A stretch of 64,000 bases of DNA, from assembly GCA_036172665.1 (NCBI GenBank), contig CM069877.1, positions 26,189,001 through 26,253,000 of the forward strand, read 5' to 3'. A model generated the notes under the pieces. The model did no database searches. It saw only the letters and a list, made by a program, of their open reading frames with translations, and was not told the origin of the DNA. Below, in pieces: positions 11,787 to 21,506 of the stretch; the first letter of the stretch is position 1; each line of letters starts with the position of its first letter. A program made the position numbers and the translations under genes. The DNA is from Prosopocoilus inquinatus (Eukaryota > Arthropoda > Insecta > Coleoptera > Lucanidae).

Positions 11787-11950
11787 TTAAAAAAAAATGT
11801 TGCAAATCGTTTTGATTGCAGTGAAAACCTCGAGCCGCCTCTGTACAGCTGTTTCAGCCCTGTTTGGGGCTTCACCAGCAGAGACGTAGCTCGACATTCC
11901 CACTGCAGACAAAAAACGACTTGTCCAATTTATTCGCAATTGCAACTTCC
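11787..11950 (-). repeat. 5'-truncated retrozyme copy with mutated hammerhead
   Basis: A minus-strand copy keeps the family right end (TTGCAAATCGTTTTGATTGCAG on the plus text, ~11802) and the linker up to TTATTCGCAATTGCAAC (~11946). It lacks the left end. The 65-nt ribozyme segment at 11830-11894 is complete in length, but its core reads CUGGUGA instead of CUGANGA. This changes the invariant A6, so catalysis is not expected. No target duplication was found. Confidence 0.75.
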
Positions 11951-12576
11951 TCTTTTGCTCGAACTTACTAGAATGAACGCGTAGCTTCGGCAACGTTCTG
12001 TGACGCAAGGTGGCGTGACTGATGCTAAAAATAGATCTGTTTGCGTGTCACGGCTGTAACAGTATTTTTATTTCTAGATAATATACAGGGTGTTCTTTTA
12101 CTGTGTGCAAATATTTAAACCTGTAATACATCACCATAATTGGCAAACTTATATGCCCTTAACACCAAGTTAATTGTTTTCGAGAAACATGCATTGGAAG
12201 ATTTTCACCAAACCCTTTGAGAACTGCTGGCATAGCTAACGACTGGCGGCGCACAATCCGCCTTGCCTGTGTGAATGGCGACCCGAATATAGGTCAGTGT
12301 TTTACGACGTCGTAAACGAACATCTCCAGGTATTTTCAAATTATAAACCGACGATTATAATATTATAAAAAAATATGGAGTTAATGAGTTAAATAATGAC
12401 CTCACCGTTATTCATCGTTTTAGTTTCGGATATTTTACCCTCACAAATAATAAATTGCCTTTCCATTTCTAATTAAATAGATTAAAATTTCTTCAGTTTA
12501 ATAAAGAAACTTTAAGATAATGTAGTAATTTATCTACTGTTTGTACAATTTAAAATCGGCCGCATTACCTAATCAC

Positions 12577-13395
12577 CAGACTGCGGAAGTTTAGGCATTT
12601 GCCTTTTCTATTTGTTAAACACTAGTTTGATAGGACCTGGTTACAAATAAGTTTCATGTAGTTACTGTTTAAATGGTAAAGTTTTATAATGCCTATTTTT
12701 GCCTATTTGTGGATAAATGACTATTTCAGACAAAATTGCCTATAATGTGCCTTTTTCTTAAAAATTCTCAGAATAAATTATAAATTTGCATAAATTAAAA
12801 TTAAAATGATTAATACAACCGTTATTATTCATAAAAAAATGATGACTGCGGCAATTTTTTAGAACCTTGTGGATACCTCTTGAAAGCAAGAATTGCGGCT
12901 TTTTTTATTCAAAATGAGGAAACAACTATCGGACATCGGTACCTTTGTTTCTATAAAAGTTTTCATTGATATATAAGCCAAACTGCATAGGTTTTAGTTG
13001 GTTTTATTAGTGATTTAATATAAAAAAAAATAAAATCTCTTTCACCCCCAATTTGTAATTTTTCCACTTGCAGGAACTTTATCTAAAAAACAAGATCAGT
13101 TTTATGTACTTTTGCGTAAAGTACTTCCAGAAGAAAATACGCTTTGGAGAAAATTTGGAAAACCAATTTTTTAAATAATTTATAGAAAAATATTTGACAA
13201 ACAATTCTTTCTGAGTCAACTATTCGAAAGGGCTATTTATAATTAATAATAAAAATAATAATTTACTTGATTTGGACACCCGGTATAAATATTTTAGAGA
13301 CTATTTATACTTTATTTCTGCCTATTTTGCACATATACGAGCCTTTTTTAGGCGCCTAATATAGACCTTTTTAGTGCCTATACTTCCGCAGTCTA
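12577..13395. repeat. hAT-type MITE, 819 bp
   Basis: The left terminus CAGACTGCGGAAGTTTAGGCA is matched by an inverted right terminus TGCCTATACTTCCGCAGTCTA. Flanks CTAATCAC and GTAATCCC agree at 6 of 8 positions, consistent with an aged 8-bp hAT duplication. The CAG...CTG-type start also fits hAT. The interior is AT-rich, with repeated GCCTATTT words and no transposase. Confidence 0.65.
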
Positions 13396-14504
13396 GTAAT
13401 CCCACTAGGTAGAATAAAATAGCTGTTAAAACTGATATGTGCTCACTACCAATACGACTGACATTAAATTTACAATTTCTATTAATTCAATTATGAAATT
13501 CGGCCAAGTAAAGCATTTTTAACGCGCTTGCATTGCAAATTCCAAAATTTACAAATTGATTGATATCTTAAAGTATTCTCGCATGCATTCGATAAAGTCG
13601 CAGTTTCGCATTTCTATTGATACTTTTTATTACGACAATTTTTTATGTTTTTACAACGGCGGCCGCTGTAACGCGTTTAAGGTGAGGCAGTATTACATTA
13701 GCGTTCTGCAGTTACGAAAAATTTGACAAACGAAGATAGATTTTTGATTCGTAAAAACGCATATTAAGATCATAATGACATCTACAACAAACAAACAAAC
13801 AAAAAAAACAAACAGATATGTTACTCTTGTACGGGAAAGTCCGCAGAGACGCACATAAGGCCCGGGCGTTTTAATAAACGATATCAGTGACTTTTTTTAT
13901 GATCGGCGCTGTGTGTGGGCACAGTCACTAATTACAGAGAAAGGCGTCAATGACCTTTCTGAATGTTTCTCTTTCGCACATTTCTGCAGTTTCAAACAAG
14001 TGGAATCTCCGAATTTTTTTGGCTATGATTCAGTAGGCGAAGAAGGATAAAATAATGAAAATAACAATAATGAGTTTTTAGACTGTATAATAAATTGATG
14101 TTTGGAACCAAGCTTAAATATAGTCATATAGATATTGTACTAAAAAAGACGTAAATTTTTATGCAATTGAAACTAGCAGTTGAGGTGAGTCACTGAAACA
14201 CCATGCCTTAAATTAACGGAGAGTATCACATTATTGCACTGTTCTTTTCACGTAGCGAGACTAATTTTCAATCATTTAGTAAAGCGGAACTTTACGACGT
14301 AACAACCATTTCAGCATAACGATGTACTAAACTACATACTGTTACGGTAACTTTGGGACGGGAACATAGTTAGAGCAAAGTACAATAAAAATATACATAT
14401 TATAAACAATAAATTATTAACTGTCCGTAATGCGCGTTCCAGTATTTAAAGACATTGTGTGACGTGTTCCTTTTTGGAGGGAGGCATTGCTACCTACCTG
14501 CTTA
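13396..14504. other. Unassigned stretch
   Basis: No gene recognised. A CAAACAAACAAACAAAAAAAAC simple stretch lies near 13790. Confidence 0.5.
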
Positions 14505-15606
14505 GATATCTGCAAGTGATAGCCGTGACAGACGTTTCGGCGTCGCCGGCCAGCCCCAGTGGGATAGGGTGGGTATGTACAAAGTCTTCACAAACAAAAT
14601 TAAAAAAAAGGAAAGGCGCCACTTAATTTTTTTGGCTATGGGGGACCGCGGGAAAATCAAGAAAACGCGACTCATCCAAAATATTTACAACACTTTAGTT
14701 TATTTACAACAAACAAAAATAGAACACCAATCAATACATTAATGAAAGTTCAGCAACGACGTGCGCAAAAATAATTCAAACGTAAATTAACTTATGCAGT
14801 TAGCGGCGGATACATTAAATAAACTCAAATTTTCGGACCGGAAAAATCACGCCGCACACAGTCCAAGCAACTGTCTACAATTTCGTCTTAAACAAAAATT
14901 AAAATTAAAACGTCGTGCCGCGCAAAGATGTACTTATAAGACAACCAAATTAAATTAAATTACAACGCGTGTAATCATGCTTTTCACGGGGAAAGATAAT
15001 AACAACTTTGTCCGACCTGGTTAGCTGAAGATGTCCTCCACGCGTCGTGCTTCCCGGCGAGGAGGGGAAGAGACTTGGGGCATGTCGTCGGTCGGGGCGG
15101 TCAGGAGTATCCAAGCCCCGGTGAAATCCGATCGGCATAAATAGGCGCCGAAAAAAGGTGTCCCCGAAAATGCGGCGATAATAGCCGGAACAAAAGAATC
15201 CACAGAAGTTATGTGAATCGATACGTAAATGAAAACGTAAACGTAAAGATAAAGAACATATAAAATAGCGACATCTTACTATCGCTTTTTGACCTAACAT
15301 TGCAGTAGGACAGACAAATTGAAGCGGAATTTGCTCCTAATGAGTCCCCCATGCAAGGCGGCCATGCTTGCAATCAAAAACGATTTGCACAAAATTTTTC
15401 TAAAATCTTTCATTATGCTTTGACAGCAAGCATGGCCGCCTTGCATGGGGGACTCATTAGGAGCAAATTCCGCTTCAATTTGTCTGTCCTACTGCAATTT
15501 TAGGTCAAAAAGCGATAGTAAGATGTCGCTATTTTATATGTTCATCATTCTTACATCGCATTTGCGAATAAATTGGGCAAGTCGTTTTTGGTCTGCAGTG
15601 GGAATG

Positions 15607-15671
15607 TCGAGCTACGTTTCTGCTGAAGAAGCCCCAAGCAGGGCTGAAACAGCTGTCCAGAGGCTGCTCGA
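15607..15671 (+). ncRNA. Type I hammerhead ribozyme, unit 1
   Basis: Core CTGAAGA is at 15623-15629. Helix II is AGCCC/GGGCT (15630-15634 with 15641-15645), loop CAAGCA. GAAA is at 15646-15649. Helix III is the palindrome ACAGCTGT (15649-15656). Predicted cleavage is after C15657. Helix I inner strand CAGAGGC (15658-15664) pairs with GTTTCTG (15616-15622) including two G-U pairs. An internal loop and the outer TCGAG/CTCGA pairs (15607-15611 with 15667-15671) follow. The short helix III suggests activity as a dimer. Confidence 0.85.
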
Positions 15672-15918
15672 GGTTCTCACTGCAATCAAAAACGATTTGC
15701 ACAAAATTTTTCTAAAATCTTTCATTATGCTTTGACAGCAAGCATGGCCGCCTTGCATGGGGGACTCATTAGGAGCAAATTCCGCTTCAATTTGTCTGTC
15801 CTACTGCAATGTTAGGTCAAAAAGCGATAGTAAGATGTCGCTATTTTATATGTTCATCATTCTTACAACGCATTTGCGAATAAATTGGGCAAGTCGTTTT
15901 TGGTCTGCAGTGGGAATG

Positions 15919-15983
15919 TCGAGCTACGTTTCTGCTGAAGAAGCCCCAAGCAGGGCTGAAACAGCTGTCCAGAGGCTGCTCGA
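15919..15983 (+). ncRNA. Type I hammerhead ribozyme, unit 2
   Basis: Same 65-nt sequence and fold as unit 1, exactly 312 bp downstream. Predicted cleavage is after C15969. Confidence 0.85.
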
Positions 15984-16230
15984 GGTTCTCACTGCAATCA
16001 AAAACGATTTGCACAAAATTTTTCTAAAATCTTTCATTATGCTTTGACAGCAAGCATGGCCGCCTTGCATGGGGGACTCATTAGGAGCAAATTCCGCTTC
16101 AATTTGTCTGTCCTACTGCAATGTTAGATCAAAAAGCGATAGTAAGATGTCGCTATTTTATATGTTCATCATTCTTACATCGCATTTGCGAATAAATTGG
16201 GCAAGTCGTTTTTGGTCTGCAGTGGGAATG

Positions 16231-16295
16231 TCGAGCTACGTTTCTGCTGAAGAAGCCCCAAGCAGGGCTGAAACAGCTGTCCAGAGGCTGCTCGA
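16231..16295 (+). ncRNA. Type I hammerhead ribozyme, unit 3
   Basis: Same fold as unit 1, 624 bp downstream. Predicted cleavage is after C16281. Confidence 0.85.
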
Positions 16296-16542
16296 GGTTC
16301 TCACTGCAATCAAAAACGATTTGCACAAAATTTTTCTAAAATCTTTCATTATGCTTTGACAGCAAGCATGGCCGCCTTGCATGGGGGACTCATTAGGTGC
16401 AATTTCCGCTTCAATTTGTCTGTCCTACTGCAATGTTAGGTCAAAAAGCGATAGTAAGATGTCGCTATTTTATATGTTCATCATTCTTACATCGCATTTG
16501 CGAATAAATTGGGCAAGTCGTTTTTGGTCTGCAGTGGGAATG

Positions 16543-16607
16543 TCGAGCTACGTTTCTGCTGAAGAAGCCCCAAGCAGGGCTGAAACAGCTGTCCAGAGGC
16601 TGCTCGA
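16543..16607 (+). ncRNA. Type I hammerhead ribozyme, unit 4
   Basis: Same fold as unit 1, 936 bp downstream. Predicted cleavage is after C16593. Beyond it the array ends at the family right end and the 12-bp duplication. Confidence 0.85.
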
Positions 16608-17286
16608 GGTTCTCACTGCAATCAAAAACGATTTACACAAAAATTTTTGTAAAGATAAAGGTAAATGTGAAGATAAACGTCAGGGTAAACGTAAAGCCTG
16701 TTCACAGAGCTACTTGGGGGAACAGGCGTAGAAAATGCGAACGCATTAATCAACCTCGAACAGCGTTTTAATCCAACAGAATGTTGCAGTTGAATTCCCT
16801 AACACAAATTTTGGGCGAAAACACACTTAAATTCACAAATGCAAAACGTGCTGTTATGTCGGAAAGTGAGTTCTGAAATCGCTCCGAACTAGCGGATGAA
16901 AAAGAGACGGGGTAAGAGAAAAGAAGAGGTGAAATGCGAACACCAACCGCTACAGAATGTTATGTCAACAACAACCAACGGGCTTAAATACCGGAGGACA
17001 GTTTCTGTACGGCCTCCGTGAGAACGAAGACGCTGATGTCGAAATGTTTTGCAAGATTGCGTAACTCTAAAAATGCTAAATAAAGAATCAATTCGACCGA
17101 AAATTAACTTTCAAATCCCAATTTTCCCTTATCCTAATTTTTACAAGAAAACTTATAACACTGGCGAATCACTTTGAAAGCAAATCGGAGAAACGCAAAG
17201 AGTTCGCTGGGGCGAGTCTGCGAAAATATTCCACGGGAAACAATATACAGGGTGTTTCAGGATCGTGCAGAAATTGAACTGTAACA

Positions 17287-17899
17287 GAATATCTTAATCT
17301 AATTCGTTAAGATCAACGCTTTTTCCTCACCACCTAATCTTTGCACACGGCAAGGAACAAAACCGCGGTTTGCATTATGCAAGTCTGCGTTTGTTTATCA
17401 AGAGTGAGCCAGCATTTAATGTGACCGTGATTAGTCATTTCTATTAATATTAATAAAATTTATTCTTGCATGAAACACAGAAAAACGCAGTCTCATTAGA
17501 AAAGCGTTTTATAAACTTGTATGGCTGTTTAAGTTACTTGCTCACTAGGCTCTTTCGTACTCAAAGAAACCAAACTCGTTTAGTAAAACTTCACTTTTTT
17601 AAACTTATTGCGTAATATACTATGAGTATAACCTGCTGCCTAATTTTCATGCGTACATTTCTCTTGAATCTGTACCTACTACGCACAAACCGCCACCGCC
17701 GCCGCGGTTGTTGGTTGCCCCAGTAGCTCGTAAATGTTGCGTGAAGAGATGGCAAAAACATCTATCTCATGTCTTTGTGCGTCGATCTTGCCAATTTCAT
17801 ATGTTAAATTTAACCTTGTGAACTCGGCAATCAATATCCGTTGCGGATACCTGCCCGATCTTTCCGCTGTCGTGATGAAGGATTCTTTTCTTTTTTCAG
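17287..17899. other. Unassigned stretch upstream of the exon
   Basis: No gene recognised. It contains a CCGCCACCGCCGCCGCGG patch near 17690. The last 20 bp form the pyrimidine tract and AG acceptor of the exon at 17900. Confidence 0.5.
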
Positions 17900-17991
17900 A
17901 AAATCCATCATTCTGACGATAATTAAGGAGGACAGCTACGAAAAGGATGTCCTGTTCTACGTGCAGCTGGGCGAACCCGAGATGTGCGGTG
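17900..17991 (+). CDS. Internal exon, Calx-beta-like segment (probable Na+/Ca2+ exchanger)
   Basis: A 92-bp exon bounded by a strong acceptor (TTCTTTTCTTTTTTCAG, ending 17899) and a consensus donor (G|GTAAGAAT at 17992). In the frame starting at 17901 it reads KSIILTIIKEDSYEKDVLF and continues YVQLGEPEMCGG. The pattern (I/V)xIIxxDxYEKxxxFxVxLGEP is characteristic of Calx-beta domains. In metazoan Na+/Ca2+ exchangers this stretch lies in the second Calx-beta domain, where mutually exclusive exons are known. Codon third positions are GC-rich, unlike the AT-rich surroundings. Exon phase is one base in, one base out. Neighbouring exons were not found, so the flanks would be introns filled with transposons. 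Other Calx-beta proteins are possible. Confidence 0.5.
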
Positions 17992-18282
17992 GTAAGAATA
18001 AAGCGAGTACTCTGTGTCTCTTACTTCTTCATGTGTGTGTCTTTTTCATATCCGCACTGTTCTTACTACTGCCGCTCGCTGCATTGCATGCTTTCAGTAA
18101 GTAATCTCCTCGACTTCTTGGCGAATGCGAGTTACTGCATGACTACACACCTGCTTGCATGTCTCAACATAAGATTTTTTATTTTAATTTGTTTAATCGA
18201 CACAGACTTACTGTGTATAAAACCTGGAAAAAAACTACTTATTCTTAAGTCATATGTAGGGTATACACTCAAAACTTTTAGG

Positions 18283-19560
18283 CTGAGTTGCACCGACATC
18301 TGAAATTAAATGCCTTAATCCATGTTAGTTAATCGGTGATTAAAATTTAATTCATGTTAAAACATCACCGACACATTTTTAATTCGAATTAGCTGATTTG
18401 CAACGTCACTAATACAAAATCAAAACTGTGACGTTTAGCATTAAGATTGGCCATTTATCCAGTCCGTTTGTATTCAGATGTGTCACTTGAGGCAGTTTCT
18501 ATTTTGTGTGCGTTTAAAAATTGAAGAGAGAACGCAGATCTAATATTACGGATATTATTTTCACATGCGTACAGTCGCTGGCGCCAATCACTTTGGAAAA
18601 TCTTCGTATTTGATGAAATACACCAGTAATTTTGTTAATTTCCATTGATGTCTGAGCCATATAACTATATAAATTCTCTGGAATTTGCATCAATTTGATT
18701 TGTAACACTGAGCTGAAGGCTGCAACATCCGCATGTGTCTGTTAATCTGTGCTGAAGATATTAATATGATCCGCTAAAACTTGTTGAAAATTTTCAGTAG
18801 CAAAAAATCGCAAAGTAATCAGTAACTGCGTAATTGCTGATATTGGAAAATTTCTATTTGTTGTAAGCTCTAATGCAGTGTTTCTCAATCTAGGTTCAGC
18901 AAATGGGTGTTTGTGTTCCTCTGCAAATAAAAACGGAAATCACATTTCAAACAAAATTGTCGTGTAAAAGTAGCATAATGTCGATATTTTCATGAAACAT
19001 TATTTCATACTTTAGTCCCTAAGAAAAAAATATAAGTACTGTAGGGTTCCTCACTCTACAAAAGGTTGAGAAATACTGCTCTAACTTATTGATTTCAAAA
19101 ATATTCAGCACTTCTTGCACCACTTCTTTTGAAAATCTGTAACGCATCTTGAAATCTACATCAGCTTAAATCAATAATGCGTTAGTCCTTTTGTTTTGAA
19201 ATTTTCGTTCTTGGTATAATTTGAATCCGAGGATCAACCGTAGGAATCTCTTTCTTCAGAAGAAGACATAATTTGTATGTTCCAGTACATCCCAATATGT
19301 TAATAAACGCTTTTGGCTGAGTTGCTGACTGACATATGATGACTGACAACTGAAATTTATGCATTAATTTATGTTAGTTAATCCGTGATTAAAATATAAT
19401 TCATGTTAAAACAAACGCTGTTGCACCGATGTACTTTTACCTGGAATTAATGGACTTCTGATTAAAATGAAACGTCATTAGTATGACGTGTCACCAGTAA
19501 GTATGACGTGACTGTTATGGTTTGTCATTATCCAGTCCGTTTGTATCCCATAGTCAATTT
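18283..19560 (-). mobile_element. Second Harbinger-type element remnant
   Basis: Related AT-rich end segments flank a transposase fragment. The left one has GGCTGAGTTGCACCGACATC (18283) followed by TTAGTTAATCGGTGATTAAAA...TTCATGTTAAAACA. The right one has TTAGTTAATCCGTGATTAAAA...TTCATGTTAAAACA (about 19370-19412) and GTTGCACCGATG (~19430). Both carry the ATCCAGTCCGTTTGTAT word (18457 and 19530). The arrangement looks like direct rather than inverted ends, so the boundaries are approximate. Confidence 0.45.
18514..19165 (-). pseudogene. Harbinger transposase fragment
   Basis: On the minus strand, from about 19165 downward, the frame reads FSKEVVQEVLNIFEI (N-terminal helices). A long interruption follows, then an LLITLRFFAT-type segment near 18800, then MAQTSMEINKITGVFHQIRR and FSKVIGASDCTHVKI (18514-18640), which contains the first catalytic Asp. 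Several stops and frame changes separate these pieces, and nothing after the first catalytic motif remains. It is a different, more decayed copy than the one at 6.8-7.8 kb and on the opposite strand. Confidence 0.65.
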
Positions 19561-20144
19561 ATGTATAACTCACTTGCGGCTTCTCTTTTAAAAAGGGAAC
19601 GTTAAACCAACTTAGTTAATTTAAATTAAATTCATAATAGCAGTTAACTCTTGTTCGATTAATTATAATATTGTTTATTATTAGTATTAATGTAATTAAC
19701 TAATCTAAGTAAGGGGGTGCTGAAATAATCATAAAAATATACCGTCAATTTTAGAATTAAAAAAAATGATATTCTGGCTTAATTAAAACAGCATTTTGTA
19801 ACTGAAGTAAGTACTTTATTGACCGTTAAAAACTATCGTGAAATTTGTAGGGTAAAACTTGCCTAATTTGTACTAACGCTTAAATAGTGTCTCCACAATT
19901 TGGTAAGGGTGAGAAGCATCTCTATCCGCAGAAACTCTAAATGACAATGAACTATGTATATGGTTTAAGCAAGCCATGGTATTGTGATATGCCCTCCAGT
20001 TTTCATAATGATTTAGTTTTGGTTAAGATAAAGAATGAGGTAAGTTTTTAGTTAAGAGTATAATTTCATAAAGTTCTTGCTCGTTGGTAATTAATTAAAT
20101 GATGTGAAATGTGACTTTTATTAGAATTTTTTTGGCGTTGACTT
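19561..20144. other. Unassigned AT-rich stretch
   Basis: No gene recognised between the Harbinger remnant and the gypsy LTR. Confidence 0.5.
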
Positions 20145-20641
20145 TGTAACATTGGTGTTAATAATTTTAGTTTAATCTTATTAATATATTTTGGTTAGTC
20201 ATGGTAGGCCAGGAAACAATTCAATTAACTGTAACTGCCAGATTATAAAGTACGTAAAAAGTTTTAATGCTTGGTTTATACAGTCACTAAAACTAAAACT
20301 AAAAATTAATTAAAACTAAAATTAAAACTATGCAAAAGTTTCCGTTTATACAAGCAAAAATTACGCAGGCTCATTGCACACCTAGCTGTGAAAATTCCGT
20401 GGAGGGAATATTAACTGGAGAGAAAGTACAGTCAAATTTACGGTCATCCCGCCTTTTCCACTAAGAATTGAAATAAACGAATTCTTAATTTTTAGTGAAG
20501 TTGTATAAACCGCTTCGTATCAGTACGGCCTTTTAATTTCTTAGTTGATAGTTATTAATGTTTAGTGATTAGTTTTAGTGACTGTATAAACCATACTTAA
20601 GTGTTTAATTTTATTACATATTAAGTTAAAGATATGTAACA
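20145..20641 (+). repeat. 5' LTR of the Ty3/gypsy element
   Basis: Begins TGTAACATTGGTGTTAATAA and ends ...GATATGTAACA at 20641, immediately followed by TGGTGGCAGCGGTT, which is in the right place for a tRNA primer-binding site. The first ~40 bp recur at 24562 as the start of a truncated 3' LTR. Confidence 0.7.
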
Positions 20642-20711
20642 TGGTGGCAGCGGTTTAGTGGAGAACCAAAAAGAATTTACAATGTAACAACAGAGAGCGA
20701 CATTACTGCAT

Positions 20712-21506
20712 GTGTTAGGTCCCACAGGACTGGAATTATATAACACTTTTAATTTTGTGGATGAACGAGGGGAGCCAGCCACTGGTGATAAAATAACCGT
20801 TAAGGTAATCCTAGATGCCATAACAAGACATTATCAACCTTATAAAAACACCACTAACATTAGATACAAGTTTTTCTCTGAGTTACAAAAGGAAAACCAG
20901 CCAATTGACGAAGTTGTGACCAATTTAAGAGTGTTAGCTAAAGACTGTGACTTTGGTGCAGTGTTAGACGATTTGACAGCTTTTAGAATTCTTTGTGGCG
21001 TCAGAGAACAAACTACTCGTAATGTACTACTAAAGGAGAGAGATCTGAAACTAAATAAGGCGATAGCTATCTGTAGGGCAGAAGAAATTGCGAAAACACA
21101 AGGAAGAGTCATGTCTGCGGAACCGGAAAGTCAGATAAACTTAGTCAAAAATAAAAAATTCAATAGCTCAGAGGGAAAAGAAAATAAGTATTATTGCAAA
21201 AGATGTGGAGAAAACCATAAGCCCAAAAGTAGCAATGCATGGGGACAAACATATAAGAAATCCCGAAAGAAAAACCATTTCACAAAAATGTGTCGAACCA
21301 GCAAGAGGGTAAATGAAATCGAATATGAAGAAGAAGAAGATGAAGACAGCGATTGCGTAGGAACCATAAAAGTTAGCAACTTGGAGGAAAAAGTTGCCAG
21401 GGTGATAAGAGACTCGCATGAGAATGTCGAGATAGGTGGTAAAACATTTAAGTTTCAAATGGACACAGGATCACATGTCTGCCTAAAAATCTGTTTGATA
21501 CCTTAA
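20712..21506 (+). CDS. Gypsy Gag and start of protease (264 aa, element decayed)
   Basis: Gag of a Ty3/gypsy retrotransposon, the structural protein of the particle. Residues ~30-150 match the retrotransposon Gag fold (YKFFSELQKENQPIDEVVTNLRVLAKDC, then FRILCGVREQTTRNVLLKE). A Cys/His zinc-knuckle region follows at ~residues 160-205 (YYCKRCGENH and further basic residues) and an acidic stretch at ~215-230. The frame reaches the aspartic protease motif FQMDTGSHVC near residue 255 and then stops. The Met used is inside the natural frame; the real start may be ~60 bp earlier, near 20690. Pol continues in other frames. Confidence 0.75.
   Translation: MLGPTGLELYNTFNFVDERGEPATGDKITVKVILDAITRHYQPYKNTTNIRYKFFSELQKENQPIDEVVTNLRVLAKDCDFGAVLDDLTAFRILCGVREQTTRNVLLKERDLKLNKAIAICRAEEIAKTQGRVMSAEPESQINLVKNKKFNSSEGKENKYYCKRCGENHKPKSSNAWGQTYKKSRKKNHFTKMCRTSKRVNEIEYEEEEDEDSDCVGTIKVSNLEEKVARVIRDSHENVEIGGKTFKFQMDTGSHVCLKICLIP

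Larger units (their letters stand above)
15255..16648 (+). mobile_element. Retrozyme concatemer: tandem array of 312-bp units with hammerheads
   Basis: The 1394-bp array is bounded by perfect 12-bp duplications GTAAAGATAAAG (15243-15254 and 16649-16660), so it entered as one unit. It opens with the family left end AACATATAAAATAGCGACATC and closes with the right end TTTACACAAAAATTTTT. Inside are four nearly identical 312-bp repeats, each with one complete type I hammerhead (starts 15607, 15919, 16231, 16543). The first ~117 bp (15255-15371) are the inverted complement of 15424-15543, and the same block recurs in each unit. Established knowledge: metazoan retrozymes are short tandem repeats with type I hammerheads, processed to circular RNA and thought to be mobilised by Penelope-like RTs. 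Open frames of 96 codons repeated here are a by-product of the period being a multiple of three. Confidence 0.9.
14505..17286. repeat. 1.3-kb interspersed repeat (possible solo LTR) hosting the retrozyme array
   Basis: The segment from GCAAGTGATAGCCGTGAC (14510) to AGAAATTGAACTGTAACAG (~17285) aligns by eye with 54507-55825. Shared words run in the same order: GGCGTCGCCGGCCAGCCCC, TGGGATAGGGTGGGTA, GGCGCCACTTAATTT, GAACAGGCGTAGA, CAATATACAGGGTG. Without the 1.39-kb array the length is about 1.38 kb, close to the other copy. On the minus strand the end reads TGTTACAG, so a long LTR without its body is possible, but no clean target duplication was established. No protein is encoded. Confidence 0.5.

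Noticed and set aside
15255..16648. CRISPR-like array
   Set aside because: The units are 312 bp with no short repeat/variable spacer pattern, the host is eukaryotic, and target duplications flank the array.
15445..16731. Repeated 96-codon open frames in the tandem array
   Set aside because: They recur because 312 is a multiple of three. There is no conserved domain, and the sequence is better explained by ribozyme structure and repeat ends.
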